A DNA stretch of 23,516 bases from UBA6165 sp044233745 (lineage in GTDB: Bacteria; Bacteroidota; Bacteroidia; Flavobacteriales_D; Crocinitomicaceae), in the NCBI GenBank assembly GCA_044233745.1, contig JBIIJN010000039.1, positions 1 through 23,516 of the forward strand, in the 5' to 3' direction. The notes beneath the pieces are model-generated. The model was not told the origin of the DNA and did no database searches. It saw only the letters and a program-made list of their open reading frames with translations. Positions 1 through 7,768 of the stretch are shown here, one piece after another; within the stretch, counting starts at the first letter, position 1; each line of letters begins with the position of its first letter. Made by a program: the position numbers and the translations under genes.

Positions 1-1
1 T

Positions 2-3000
2 TACTCTGATGTTCAGACTTTGACAAATGCTGGTAACGGCCCTTATACTTGGAACATCGTTTCTCAGTTCTTTGACAATTCACCAAACTACACGGTTTCT
101 GCTGGTGTTGATGTGTTGTTTACAGGTAGTGCTCCTGGAGCCCAAACCACGTCTGTTGGTCCAATCAATTGTCCTGCTCCTCCATCATGTGAAATTGCTG
201 TGACGATGTCCAGCGCTTCTTGGGGTGATGCTACCACTTGGACACTTACGGATGCATCTAACAACGTTGTTTTGAGTGGAGGTCCTTATGGTAATGGTTA
301 CAGTGATACGCAAATATTGGCTGTTGCTGACAACGGACCTTATTCACTGAATATTACTTCAGGTTTTATTGATAACTTACCTAACTACTCTGTTTCTGTT
401 GATGGTAATGTTTTGTTCTCAGGAATTGCTGGAGCACAGCAAACAACAAACGTTACGGGAATCACTTGTTCATCTACTCCTCCTTGTCAAATTGACGTTG
501 ATATGTCAAGTGCCTCTTGGGGTGACGCTACCACTTGGACATTGACGGATGCGAACAACAACATCGTATTGAGCGGTGGTCCTTACGGCAATGGTTATAG
601 CGACTCTCAAAGTGTTCCAAGTGGCGCTGACGGTCCTTATACACTAACAATCGTTTCTACATTCGCAGATAACTCACCAAACTATATTGTTTCTGTAGGA
701 GGAAACGTTGTTTTCTCTGGTACTGCTCCAGGAAACCAAACAACAACGGTTGGTCCAATTGCTCCTGAATGTTCTACTCCTCCAACACCATGTGAAGCAG
801 CATTGCCTATCGCATGTGGAGCAGTTGTAACAGGAACAACAGTTGGTGCTCCAACAGATGCTGTACCTACTTGCGTTACAACAAATGGTACAGGTGGTAA
901 AATCTGGTATGAATTTATTGGTACAGGTGATGTGGTTACGGCTACTACTTGTAGCGCTTTGACGAGCTACGATACTAAGTTGTGGGTGTTCTCTGGTGAC
1001 TGTAACAACTTGACTTGTGTAACTGGAAATGACGATGATTTCAATTGTGGATTCGGCGGTTTACAATCGAATGTTGAGTTTGTTTCCACTTTGGGTGAAA
1101 CATACTACATTGTAGTGGGTGGTTTTGGCGCAGGTCAAGGTAATTATGAATTGTCTGTAACTTGTGCTCCGGTTCCTGTTATTCCTGTTTGTGCTACAAA
1201 TATCAATGTTACTACACCTCCTTGTGGTGCAGGTGATATCTCAATTACTTGGGACGCCGTAGTAGATGCTGATAACTACAACATCTATGCAGGTACTGCT
1301 CCGGGCTTGAATGACATAGCAAACCCATTCCCACTTGGTAATTTCACAGAGGTTTTCTTGCAAAACCCAGCGTTGAACACAACATACTACATTACTGTTG
1401 TTCCATCAAACATTGCTGGTGAGGCATTAGGTTGTGTTGAGTTTAACTTTACATCTCCTTCAGCATGTCCTCCTCCTGCTAATGACGATATCTGTGATGC
1501 AACTGATGTTACAAATTCAATTCAACAAGATTTGAATACTTACGCATTCTTGTCCGATATGACTTGTGACAACAACATTGGAAACAACTCGAACGGTACT
1601 CCAAGTCCTGTTGGTCCTTCTTGTGGATTTGCAAATGGAAATGACACATGGTACTCTTTCACAACACCAAATTGTGCTGTAGCAGGTGCTGTACCGTTTA
1701 CAATTGAGTTGACAACAAACAACCCAGGTACAAACTACGATACAAAAATTGCATTGTTTATTAGCGATGACAATACTTGTACAGGTAACATGACAGAGGT
1801 GATTTGTAACGATGACAATGCATTTGGTGGTAACCCAGCGTTGTGTGGTGCAAACCCAAGTTTCGTAGTATCAGCAATTACAATTAATACACTACTTCCA
1901 AATACTCAATATTGGGTATATGTTGGTGGATTTAATGGTTCAACAGGTACTTATGAATTGTCTGGTAGAGCATTGGCTCCAGCGCACGGTGTTGCTCCTG
2001 CAGGTGGTGGTACTCAAGTTCAATTGACTACAACTAACATGGGTGCTGCCTTGTACACTTACTACTACAAATTAGTAGGTTCTACTGGTTACTCTACGTT
2101 CAACTCTGCATCTGCATTGACTGACACGAGAACTTTGGCTCCAGGTAACGATTACATTACGCAAGTTATGTATCGTTGTGACGCCAACTATTTTAACCAA
2201 AATCAATGGTACAGAACTGAACCACAAACAATCACACTTGAAAATCAATGTGCTTTGGTTAACAACATGACTTGTACCTTCAACGGTCCAAACTCTTACA
2301 CGTTATCTTGGCCTCAGCCATCTGGTGAATTGTTTACGAACAACGGTGCACTTTCTGGTTACAGAATTAAGCGTAATCCGGTAGGTTCAGCTGGTGTTTT
2401 CACATTCAGTAACCCAGCTGTGGTTTGTTCTGGCGGAACTTGTTCTGTTACACTTCCAGGAAACAGCCCAACAGGATTCAACTGGACAATTGAAACACGT
2501 TGTTCTGCAAACACAGTTCAGGTTGGTAACACAACTACTTGTGGTCCAGCTCCTCAATTTGAAGGAAACAATGACGCAAACAACAACATCGATCGCACAT
2601 CTGAAAGTGTATTCTCTTTTGTGAATGCAGAAACTGGTGTTGAATTCGTTGATGTTCAAATGTTTGATGCTTATGCTGACTTCGGTTTGAATACGCCAAT
2701 GTTGGGTGACTATGAAATGTATGTGAATAGCAAAAACGAAATTACTTGGAGAAGAGTTGACGCTCCATCTGATTTAAACTTTGACTTCATCATCGTTCCA
2801 AACCCAACCAATGCAATGACTACTGTATTCCTGAACACTATCGTTGAAAGTGGTTCATATACTGTAATCGACGCTATGGGCAGAACCATTAATGCTGGTT
2901 CTATCAACAACACAGACAATATAGACTTAGACGCAACACAATTGCAGTCTGGTGTTTATATGGTTGTTATAACTGTTGGTAACCAACAATTGACTAGAAG

Positions 3001-3019
3001 ATTGGTAGTAGCTAACTAG
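2..3019 (+). CDS. T9SS-secreted multidomain repeat protein, 5'-truncated
   Basis: Large cell-surface or secreted protein; its N-terminus lies outside the window. The reading frame is open from base 2, and its first residues (YSDVQ then NGPYTWNI) match the interior of the repeats that follow, so the TTG at 20 is not a real start. Units of about 99 residues begin at 188 and 485, each with an S-x-S-W-G-D-A-T-T-W core followed by LSGGPYGNGYSD; 2-187 is the end of an earlier unit. Next come a Cys-rich beta domain (about 791-1170), a fibronectin-III-like segment (about 1190-1465), a second Cys-rich beta domain (about 1480-1975) and another Fn3-like part (about 2250-2540). The last 80 or so residues form a type A T9SS sorting domain: IIVPNPTNAMTTVFL, then LQSGVYMVVI and a basic tail. 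No enzyme motif is visible in this part. Adhesion or matrix roles are possible; the true function may lie in the missing N-terminus. Confidence 0.85.
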   Translation, partial: YSDVQTLTNAGNGPYTWNIVSQFFDNSPNYTVSAGVDVLFTGSAPGAQTTSVGPINCPAPPSCEIAVTMSSASWGDATTWTLTDASNNVVLSGGPYGNGYSDTQILAVADNGPYSLNITSGFIDNLPNYSVSVDGNVLFSGIAGAQQTTNVTGITCSSTPPCQIDVDMSSASWGDATTWTLTDANNNIVLSGGPYGNGYSDSQSVPSGADGPYTLTIVSTFADNSPNYIVSVGGNVVFSGTAPGNQTTTVGPIAPECSTPPTPCEAALPIACGAVVTGTTVGAPTDAVPTCVTTNGTGGKIWYEFIGTGDVVTATTCSALTSYDTKLWVFSGDCNNLTCVTGNDDDFNCGFGGLQSNVEFVSTLGETYYIVVGGFGAGQGNYELSVTCAPVPVIPVCATNINVTTPPCGAGDISITWDAVVDADNYNIYAGTAPGLNDIANPFPLGNFTEVFLQNPALNTTYYITVVPSNIAGEALGCVEFNFTSPSACPPPANDDICDATDVTNSIQQDLNTYAFLSDMTCDNNIGNNSNGTPSPVGPSCGFANGNDTWYSFTTPNCAVAGAVPFTIELTTNNPGTNYDTKIALFISDDNTCTGNMTEVICNDDNAFGGNPALCGANPSFVVSAITINTLLPNTQYWVYVGGFNGSTGTYELSGRALAPAHGVAPAGGGTQVQLTTTNMGAALYTYYYKLVGSTGYSTFNSASALTDTRTLAPGNDYITQVMYRCDANYFNQNQWYRTEPQTITLENQCALVNNMTCTFNGPNSYTLSWPQPSGELFTNNGALSGYRIKRNPVGSAGVFTFSNPAVVCSGGTCSVTLPGNSPTGFNWTIETRCSANTVQVGNTTTCGPAPQFEGNNDANNNIDRTSESVFSFVNAETGVEFVDVQMFDAYADFGLNTPMLGDYEMYVNSKNEITWRRVDAPSDLNFDFIIVPNPTNAMTTVFLNTIVESGSYTVIDAMGRTINAGSINNTDNIDLDATQLQSGVYMVVITVGNQQLTRRLVVAN
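188..790 (+). repeat. Tandem ~99-residue beta-domain repeats within the surface protein
   Basis: Two complete in-frame copies begin at Cys codons at 188 and 485 (period 297 bp; the next domain's Cys codon is 306 bp further on). The partial copy at 2-187 is the end of an earlier unit. The copies share GDATTWTLTDA, SGGPYGNGYSD and a D-N-x-P-N-Y motif followed by V-S-V. The similarity is high in protein and clear in DNA, so the array may have grown by recent duplication and may continue upstream of the window. Confidence 0.8.
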
Positions 3020-3041
3020 TTAGCAATTACGAATTAATTTT

Positions 3042-3077
3042 AAAAGCCATCCGTCGCAAGACGGGTGGCTTTTTTTT
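3042..3077 (+). terminator. Rho-independent terminator after the surface-protein gene
   Basis: A near-perfect stem (AAGCCATCCGTC paired with GACGGGTGGCTT, one G-T wobble) encloses a GCAA tetraloop and is followed by an eight-T run. It lies 22 nt past the stop codon. The opposite strand has only a four-T run after the hairpin, so it could also weakly stop transcription arriving from the NlpC/P60 gene. Confidence 0.9.
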
Positions 3078-3447
3078 ACCTTATTAGAGCCGAAAATGCA
3101 TTTGCTTATCAACCTGAGATTAACACAGAATTTCAGGTTATCATGTTTGTTTTACTTTTCTGAGAACAGTTACCTATCCCGAGTTGAAAATAAACCGTTT
3201 TATGAAAATCTAGTCATGGCTCAACAGAATTTTGTTCGCCTGATATTCTAATCAAGTCAATTCAAACAACAACAATTCCTATCGCGTTTGAAACATGGTA
3301 CTTTGAGTTAAGGTTTGAATGGCTTATGAACACTCAAGAAAAAAAGGAAATCTTCGAATAAAAACAGCGAAAGCGAACATCTCATAGCAGATGGTGCCAA
3401 ATTTAAACTAGGGTGTAAAGCAAACTAAACTGTGAAGATGTAACAAA
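3078..3447. other. 370-bp intergenic stretch without a recognisable gene
   Basis: This lies between the 3' ends of two convergent genes. No ORF with coding character or tRNA-like fold was seen. It holds a short inverted repeat (AACCTGA at 3111-3117, TCAGGTT at 3133-3139) and one isolated minus-strand -7-like octamer (TAAATTTG at 3405-3398) that has no TTG at the right distance. No clear terminator for the minus-strand gene was found other than the one at 3042-3077. Confidence 0.5.
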
Positions 3448-4329
3448 TTACTTGATGAAGGTTCCATAACTATGCACCCTGTTTTTCCAGTAGTTGGACG
3501 TATTAATTTCAGTAACAACAATACCCTGACTGGAACTCGAATGAATCATGCTCACTATGCCGTTTTTGTTTTGTGTAACGATTCCAACGTGATTGACATC
3601 TGAACCATTTGCAAAAAACACCAAATCGCCCGGCTGCACATCACCAACTTTTAAAGGCGATGCTTTCTTTTGTTGATCTCGAGAAATACGAGGTAAATCT
3701 ATTTTAAATTCTGTGAAAACAAAAGTGACGAAACCACTACAATCGAACCCGCTCGGATTTGTGCCACCTGAACGATATTTTACACCTACATATTTGTATG
3801 CAAATGCAACAATGTTTTTCCTGAGATCAGAAATATCTGTGAGCGGAGGAGGTGCAGGAGAAGTAGGTTTAATGTCTTGTATATCTTGAACGCCACTAAA
3901 CAATTTGCTGTAGGCCATCTGAACCGAAGATATCAACGCAGCATTTTTCTTGGTGTCCTGTTCTAGAGTCTCAATAAAATAATCATAGTCGCGCTTCAAA
4001 GATTGAATTTCATACAGGTGAGCAGCGAAAACTTTGCCCCCTTCATCTCGTTTTTTTGTTTCTAAAAAAAGAGCCACAGCTTCATCCAAAGCTTTCGGAT
4101 TGCGTTTGCGCCATTTTTCATTGCGATACAACTGGAGCATAGACATGGACTTGTAATATGAGGGCAAAATGGCCTTTTCATATTCCGGTTTTAGCATCAA
4201 TTTATTGGATTGTTTAAGCACCTTTTTATAGTGACCTTGGTCGTATAATATCTCAAGTTTGTCAAAATCCCTGTTTTGCGCCATCGAAAATACAGGAGCA
4301 GAAAGCAATAAAATAACGAGCAGCCTCAT
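3448..4329 (-). CDS. Secreted NlpC/P60-family cysteine peptidase
   Basis: Predicted exported endopeptidase of 293 aa that would cleave peptidoglycan stem peptides (typically gamma-D-Glu to diamino acid bonds) or related substrates in the periplasm. Residues 1-18 form a Sec signal peptide ending SMAQ. Residues 20-150 are helical and charged and recall TPR-like repeats, without a family I can name. A Pro-rich linker (154-162) leads to the NlpC/P60 domain (170-293), which has the catalytic Cys197 in GFDCSGFV, His247 in NHVGIV and His263 in MIHSSS. The set is complete, so the protein should be active. The start at 4329 begins the signal peptide directly. The gene lies 93 nt downstream of the FadL-like gene, with a weak hairpin and a promoter-like element between them, so it may be transcribed separately. 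Confidence 0.85.
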   Translation of the reverse strand: MRLLVILLLSAPVFSMAQNRDFDKLEILYDQGHYKKVLKQSNKLMLKPEYEKAILPSYYKSMSMLQLYRNEKWRKRNPKALDEAVALFLETKKRDEGGKVFAAHLYEIQSLKRDYDYFIETLEQDTKKNAALISSVQMAYSKLFSGVQDIQDIKPTSPAPPPLTDISDLRKNIVAFAYKYVGVKYRSGGTNPSGFDCSGFVTFVFTEFKIDLPRISRDQQKKASPLKVGDVQPGDLVFFANGSDVNHVGIVTQNKNGIVSMIHSSSSQGIVVTEINTSNYWKNRVHSYGTFIK

Positions 4330-4345
4330 AATAATGTCATTTCTA

Positions 4346-4375
4346 CAAAAATAGAGGAAGAAACGCTTCGTGAAA
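4346..4375 (-). promoter_or_regulatory. Putative Bacteroidota-type promoter for the NlpC/P60 gene
   Basis: The minus strand carries TATTTTTG (4353-4346), an exact TAnnTTTG -7 box. At the expected 19-bp spacing the -33 triplet is TTC instead of TTG. The predicted transcript would start about 10 nt before the ATG at 4329, giving a very short leader. The -7 box is seen; its use is inferred. Confidence 0.4.
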
Positions 4376-4380
4376 GAAGA

Positions 4381-4407
4381 AAAAGAGCTGGCTAATAAAC
4401 ATAGCCA
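4381..4407 (-). terminator. Weak hairpin plus T-rich tract between the FadL-like and NlpC/P60 genes
   Basis: On the minus strand TGGCTA (4407-4402) pairs with TAGCCA (4394-4389) around a seven-base loop. After GCTC a T-rich tract follows. The stem is only six pairs and the T-run does not follow it directly, so this may be a partial terminator, an mRNA-processing site or chance. Confidence 0.35.
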
Positions 4408-4422
4408 TGTGTAAAGAAAAAA

Positions 4423-5928
4423 TCAATTGAATCGCACCCCAAGTGTCAAAACCAACTGGTGGGCATTTTGACGAAACACCGCTTGTAAATCCGATTGATC
4501 AACTCCCGCCATTTCAAAGGCATAATATTCAGAGCGGGCACGATGGTTAACATAAGCCAAATCAATAACATACTTACCTTTCCTATATCCCACACCTGCA
4601 GCAAAGAAATTATTTGCGCGCGCCTCATTTTTATGATCGTTGCTGAAGGCTCTGCCAAAACTTGCGTAACCACCTCTCACAAACCACTCTGCGTTGATGG
4701 CATACTCTACTCCAAATTTTAGATTGGCAGCATTCCGATATAAACTGTTTATCATCAAGTTTTCGTTGACAAAACCATATTGGTATGTCAAATTATTGGA
4801 CGAACGGAAAGCAGCGTTGCCATAATCAACCATTTCAAAGTCAACGTTCATTGCAAGGCGTTTGTTGTGCACATAAGCCAATGAAACCATCCAGCGCAAC
4901 GGATTTCTAAAACGATACTGAAAATCGCCATTCGGTTTGAATTCATTGGGTGTTTCTACAACACCAAAGTCGTGAACAGCCGTCATATCTGCGTCAAATT
5001 TCTCCCTAAATCTAAGCATTGTAGGACTGTGGAAAGAAAATCCAACTCTAAAAGACTCGGTTGGCAAATAAATCAACCCAAATTTTAAATTGGCGCCAAA
5101 TCCTCTGGACTCTAAATTGAAATCGTAGGTAAATGATTGCAATGAAAATCCGTCTGGTTCAAGCACAGTTTCTTCATGCCGATTGGTTTCAAAGTATCTG
5201 ATGTTCTGTATATTCAAAGAGCCGCCAACATACAAAGAATTGTTGTAATTGCCAGATATCGCAAAAGAGTATTCCGAAATACCTCCTTTGCTTTGAAGAG
5301 TTTTTCGATGATACATGGTGTCACCTATGTTCAAGCGAGGTTGATAATACGTTTCAAAAAATGAGTTTTGATCGTCATCAAGAGCATAAGTTTGCCAAGC
5401 CAAATTGGTTGTAAAATACGTTGATGGATTCGAAAACAGCTCGGAAGTAGGAACCAAATAACCGTTGGAAGCAAACACATCTAAGAGGGAATTGTAATTT
5501 TTCCCTTCATAATATCTTGCTGCGGTAAAATCGGCCAAACGATTGTAGGCAAAAGATGTTTGCACAGACTTCCAGCCATACTCATTGAGGCGCGGTGCAT
5601 TGATCATCAAGGCAACACTTTGAAGAGGAACGGATGTTCTCATAAAGCTGGCTTCTGTTCCGCTGAATGATGAAGACATATTGTTGAACCGACTGCCTAA
5701 AGTAAGCGAAAAATGTCCTTTAGAAAACCTGCCAAGACCTGCTGGATTCGTGTTGATTGAAGATGGATCGGCACCCAGAGCACCAAATGAACCGGCCATA
5801 CCCATCGACCTAGCGCTGCCTCCAAAAAAGCTTTGAGCATTTCTCAAGGCATCAATTTCGTTTTGAGAAATTGCCGTACTCATCCATGCGACAAAAGCTA
5901 TCGTCGCTAAAATTTTTGAATTCACCAT
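4423..5928 (-). CDS. FadL/OmpP1-like outer-membrane beta-barrel protein
   Basis: Predicted outer-membrane barrel of 501 aa related to the FadL/TodX family of hydrophobic-compound transporters; no substrate can be named. Residues 1-22 are a signal peptide (ends AISQ). The mature N-terminus has the motif commonly seen in Bacteroidota members: FFGGSARSMGMAGSFGALGAD, then INTNPAGLG (about residues 35-66). The rest alternates aromatic and hydrophobic beta-strands with polar turns and ends LVLTLGVRFN, a typical barrel closing strand. The start codon is 12 nt after the stop of the upstream lipoprotein gene, so the two are almost certainly co-transcribed. The pairing suggests a joint outer-membrane function, which is inference only. 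Family assignment is from motif recall. Confidence 0.75.
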   Translation of the reverse strand: MVNSKILATIAFVAWMSTAISQNEIDALRNAQSFFGGSARSMGMAGSFGALGADPSSINTNPAGLGRFSKGHFSLTLGSRFNNMSSSFSGTEASFMRTSVPLQSVALMINAPRLNEYGWKSVQTSFAYNRLADFTAARYYEGKNYNSLLDVFASNGYLVPTSELFSNPSTYFTTNLAWQTYALDDDQNSFFETYYQPRLNIGDTMYHRKTLQSKGGISEYSFAISGNYNNSLYVGGSLNIQNIRYFETNRHEETVLEPDGFSLQSFTYDFNLESRGFGANLKFGLIYLPTESFRVGFSFHSPTMLRFREKFDADMTAVHDFGVVETPNEFKPNGDFQYRFRNPLRWMVSLAYVHNKRLAMNVDFEMVDYGNAAFRSSNNLTYQYGFVNENLMINSLYRNAANLKFGVEYAINAEWFVRGGYASFGRAFSNDHKNEARANNFFAAGVGYRKGKYVIDLAYVNHRARSEYYAFEMAGVDQSDLQAVFRQNAHQLVLTLGVRFN

Positions 5929-5940
5929 AATGTCTTGATT

Positions 5941-7374
5941 TTATCGAGGTCTTCCTCCCCCACCGCTTGAACCTCCTGAACTACCTCCTGAGCGACCACC
6001 GCCACCACTTGAACCACCGCTAGAGCCACCAGAATAACTTCCTCCACCTGAACCACCAGAAGGTCGCGAAGAACCTGAAGGCGCAGAACCTGAGCTTGGG
6101 CGTGAACCACCTCCCGAAGAAGGATTAGCTGAACCACTAGGTCTTGATGGTGCTGGGCTAGCTGAACCACTAGGTCTTGACGGTGCAGGACTTGCAGAAC
6201 CACCATTAGGTCGTGACGGTGCAGGACTTGCAGAACCACTTGGTCTTGAATTTGACGGCGTGGATGTTGAAGGCGAACTTGGACGTGCATTTGGAGCAGA
6301 AGAAGTATTTGGTCTTCCCGATGTGCCACTTGGATTGGCACTTGGCGTACCTCTATCTACTGTAACAGTACCGGGAGCACTTGAGCTTGGTCTAGTTCCC
6401 GCTGGAGTTACCCCTGAAGTGTTAGGATTTGTTCTTGCAGGACCTTCTACCCTAGGATTAGATGGAACAGATCCTGGTACAAGCACTTGACTATTATTTC
6501 TTGAAGAATTGTTATTGTCGCGACCTGAAGCAACAACACCATTGCCCGAACCCTTATGGCTTGGTCCAGTAGAAATTAGCGCCTGTTGGTTAGGTCTTCC
6601 GTTGGTAGCAATTGGTGAAGCATTTCCTTTACCAATACCCATATTCACAGGATTTTGGTTACCGGAGAAAGTCGGACGAGGACCACTGAAACCAGTGCTG
6701 TTTCCACTACCAGGAATACCTGAATTACCTAAGCCAAAGCCATTATTACCATTACCTATCTGACCGGAATAAAAACCATGGTTATTACCCCAACCTTGTC
6801 CATAATATCCACCGTAACCAAAAGCGTATGGATTTCCCCAACCACCATGGCAACCCCACATACCGTATGAACCACCCCAAGGCTGATGATAATAGCCATA
6901 AGGATTCATTCCCCAAGAATTCATGCCCCAAGCGGGTCCCCATGGATTGTAACCCCAAGAGTTCATGCCCCAAGATGGCCCCCATGGATTGTAACCCCAC
7001 GGACTATAGCCCCAAGAATTGTAACCCCAAGACGGACCCCAACCAAAATGATTATTGGGTCTATTCCAACGATTATATCCACCGTAAAAATCTGCATTTG
7101 AATAATCGTTGATGTAGTAATTATTCACTACACGAGCATCGCTATTGGTCGAATCTAAATTTGGGTCATAATAACCCGCACGCGAATTGTTTCCATTTTG
7201 TTGTTGATACACATATCCATCATACGTAGCCTCTGGTTTGTTGTTTGAACTTCGAGGTCTCAAAGCAGTTGGATCTGCAGTTGAATACACATCATCCTCT
7301 GCAACAAAATAAGTTTGCTTGCAAGAAACGGACAAGAAAAGAATTGCTGGGAGAAGAAAAACTAACCTTTTCAT
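5941..7374 (-). CDS. Low-complexity Trp-Gly/Ser-Pro-Gly-rich putative lipoprotein
   Basis: A 477-aa protein of unknown function. Residues 1-17 are a hydrophobic signal ending LSVS before Cys18, a relaxed Bacteroidota lipobox; an acidic EDD follows at 26-28, slightly far for a surface-export signal. Residues 90-200 are aromatic and Gly-rich, with 14-residue repeats of the type WGPSWGMNSWGYNP (about 131-158). Residues 205-370 are rich in Asn, Ser, Pro and Gly. Three SGSASPAPSRP-like repeats follow (379-413), then a C-terminal tail of two GGSSGGSSGGGGR copies ending RPR. No enzymatic motif is present. It is the first gene of the operon with the FadL-like barrel 12 nt downstream. Extended, disordered surface or adhesive material is plausible. 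The long antisense and shifted ORFs here are by-products of the repeats. Confidence 0.75.
   Translation of the reverse strand: MKRLVFLLPAILFLSVSCKQTYFVAEDDVYSTADPTALRPRSSNNKPEATYDGYVYQQQNGNNSRAGYYDPNLDSTNSDARVVNNYYINDYSNADFYGGYNRWNRPNNHFGWGPSWGYNSWGYSPWGYNPWGPSWGMNSWGYNPWGPAWGMNSWGMNPYGYYHQPWGGSYGMWGCHGGWGNPYAFGYGGYYGQGWGNNHGFYSGQIGNGNNGFGLGNSGIPGSGNSTGFSGPRPTFSGNQNPVNMGIGKGNASPIATNGRPNQQALISTGPSHKGSGNGVVASGRDNNNSSRNNSQVLVPGSVPSNPRVEGPARTNPNTSGVTPAGTRPSSSAPGTVTVDRGTPSANPSGTSGRPNTSSAPNARPSSPSTSTPSNSRPSGSASPAPSRPNGGSASPAPSRPSGSASPAPSRPSGSANPSSGGGSRPSSGSAPSGSSRPSGGSGGGSYSGGSSGGSSGGGGRSGGSSGGSSGGGGRPR
6128..6250 (-). repeat. 33-36 bp in-frame repeats (SGSASPAPSRP units)
   Basis: On the plus strand the units begin GCTGAACCAC at 6128 and 6161, then GCAGAACCAC at 6194 and 6230 (periods 33, 33 and 36 bp). 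All lie in frame within the lipoprotein gene, so copy-number changes would keep the frame. Confidence 0.8.
6895..7045 (-). repeat. 42-bp in-frame repeats coding WG-rich 14-residue units
   Basis: The string CATGGATTGTAACCCCA recurs at 6941 and 6983, a 42-bp period equal to 14 codons. Degenerate copies of the CCCCAAGA-type half unit flank it. The array encodes the aromatic Trp-Gly-Pro/Met-Asn segment of the lipoprotein. Confidence 0.75.
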
Positions 7375-7768
7375 ACTTTTTATATTATGTATTCAACTAG
7401 AAATAAACCCAATCAAATACTGATTTTTCATGCGACTAATTGCAAAAATCATACCTAGAAACATTCTTGAATATAAAAAAATGTTAAAAAATTAATCTGA
7501 ATTTGCAATTCACATTCTACAGAACAAATATACTAAAAAAGGAAACGCCCTTTTGTTTAACTTGAAAATCACTAGCTTCAATTCAAATGGCCTTTGTTAA
7601 GTGGAAGAACACTGCAAATAACTGCCCTATCACCTCAAACCAATCTCTCTGCAAGAGCAAACGATATACGCAATTTTTGGCGAGGCACACCAAAGAAATC
7701 AAGAATTGCTTACCTTTGCTCTCGATAAAATCCAAGACGATTTTTCAACAAATCATTAAATATTTCAG
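7375..7768. promoter_or_regulatory. Divergent intergenic region between the lipoprotein operon and proS
   Basis: This AT-rich 394-bp region separates two divergent operons. On the minus strand, TATATTTG (7532-7525) is an exact -7 octamer for the lipoprotein operon but has no TTG at the usual spacing. On the plus strand, TACCTTTG (7711-7718) is an exact -7 octamer about 50 nt before the proS ATG, again with no clear -33. An 8-bp perfect inverted repeat (TGATTTTT at 7421-7428, AAAAATCA at 7444-7451) would lie in the lipoprotein mRNA leader. No gene was seen. Confidence 0.4.

Noticed and set aside
3111..3139. Short inverted repeat AACCTGA/TCAGGTT as a terminator or operator
   Set aside because: Only seven pairs with a 15-base loop and no T-run; it could be chance in an AT-rich region.
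4495..5364. Plus-strand ORFs opposite the FadL-like gene
   Set aside because: They are antisense shadows with no motifs; the minus-strand reading gives a complete barrel protein.
6128..6250. Regular 33-36 bp repeats considered as a CRISPR-like array
   Set aside because: They are in-frame coding repeats without unique spacers.
5922..6341. Overlapping minus-strand ORF of 139 codons, rich in Val, Gln and Leu
   Set aside because: It is a frame-shifted reading of the Ser/Gly/Pro repeats of the lipoprotein gene; its composition is an artefact and it has no family features.
6260..7112. Several plus-strand ORFs opposite the lipoprotein gene
   Set aside because: Repeats with biased codons leave the antisense frames open; the proteins are low-complexity mirror images of the repeats.
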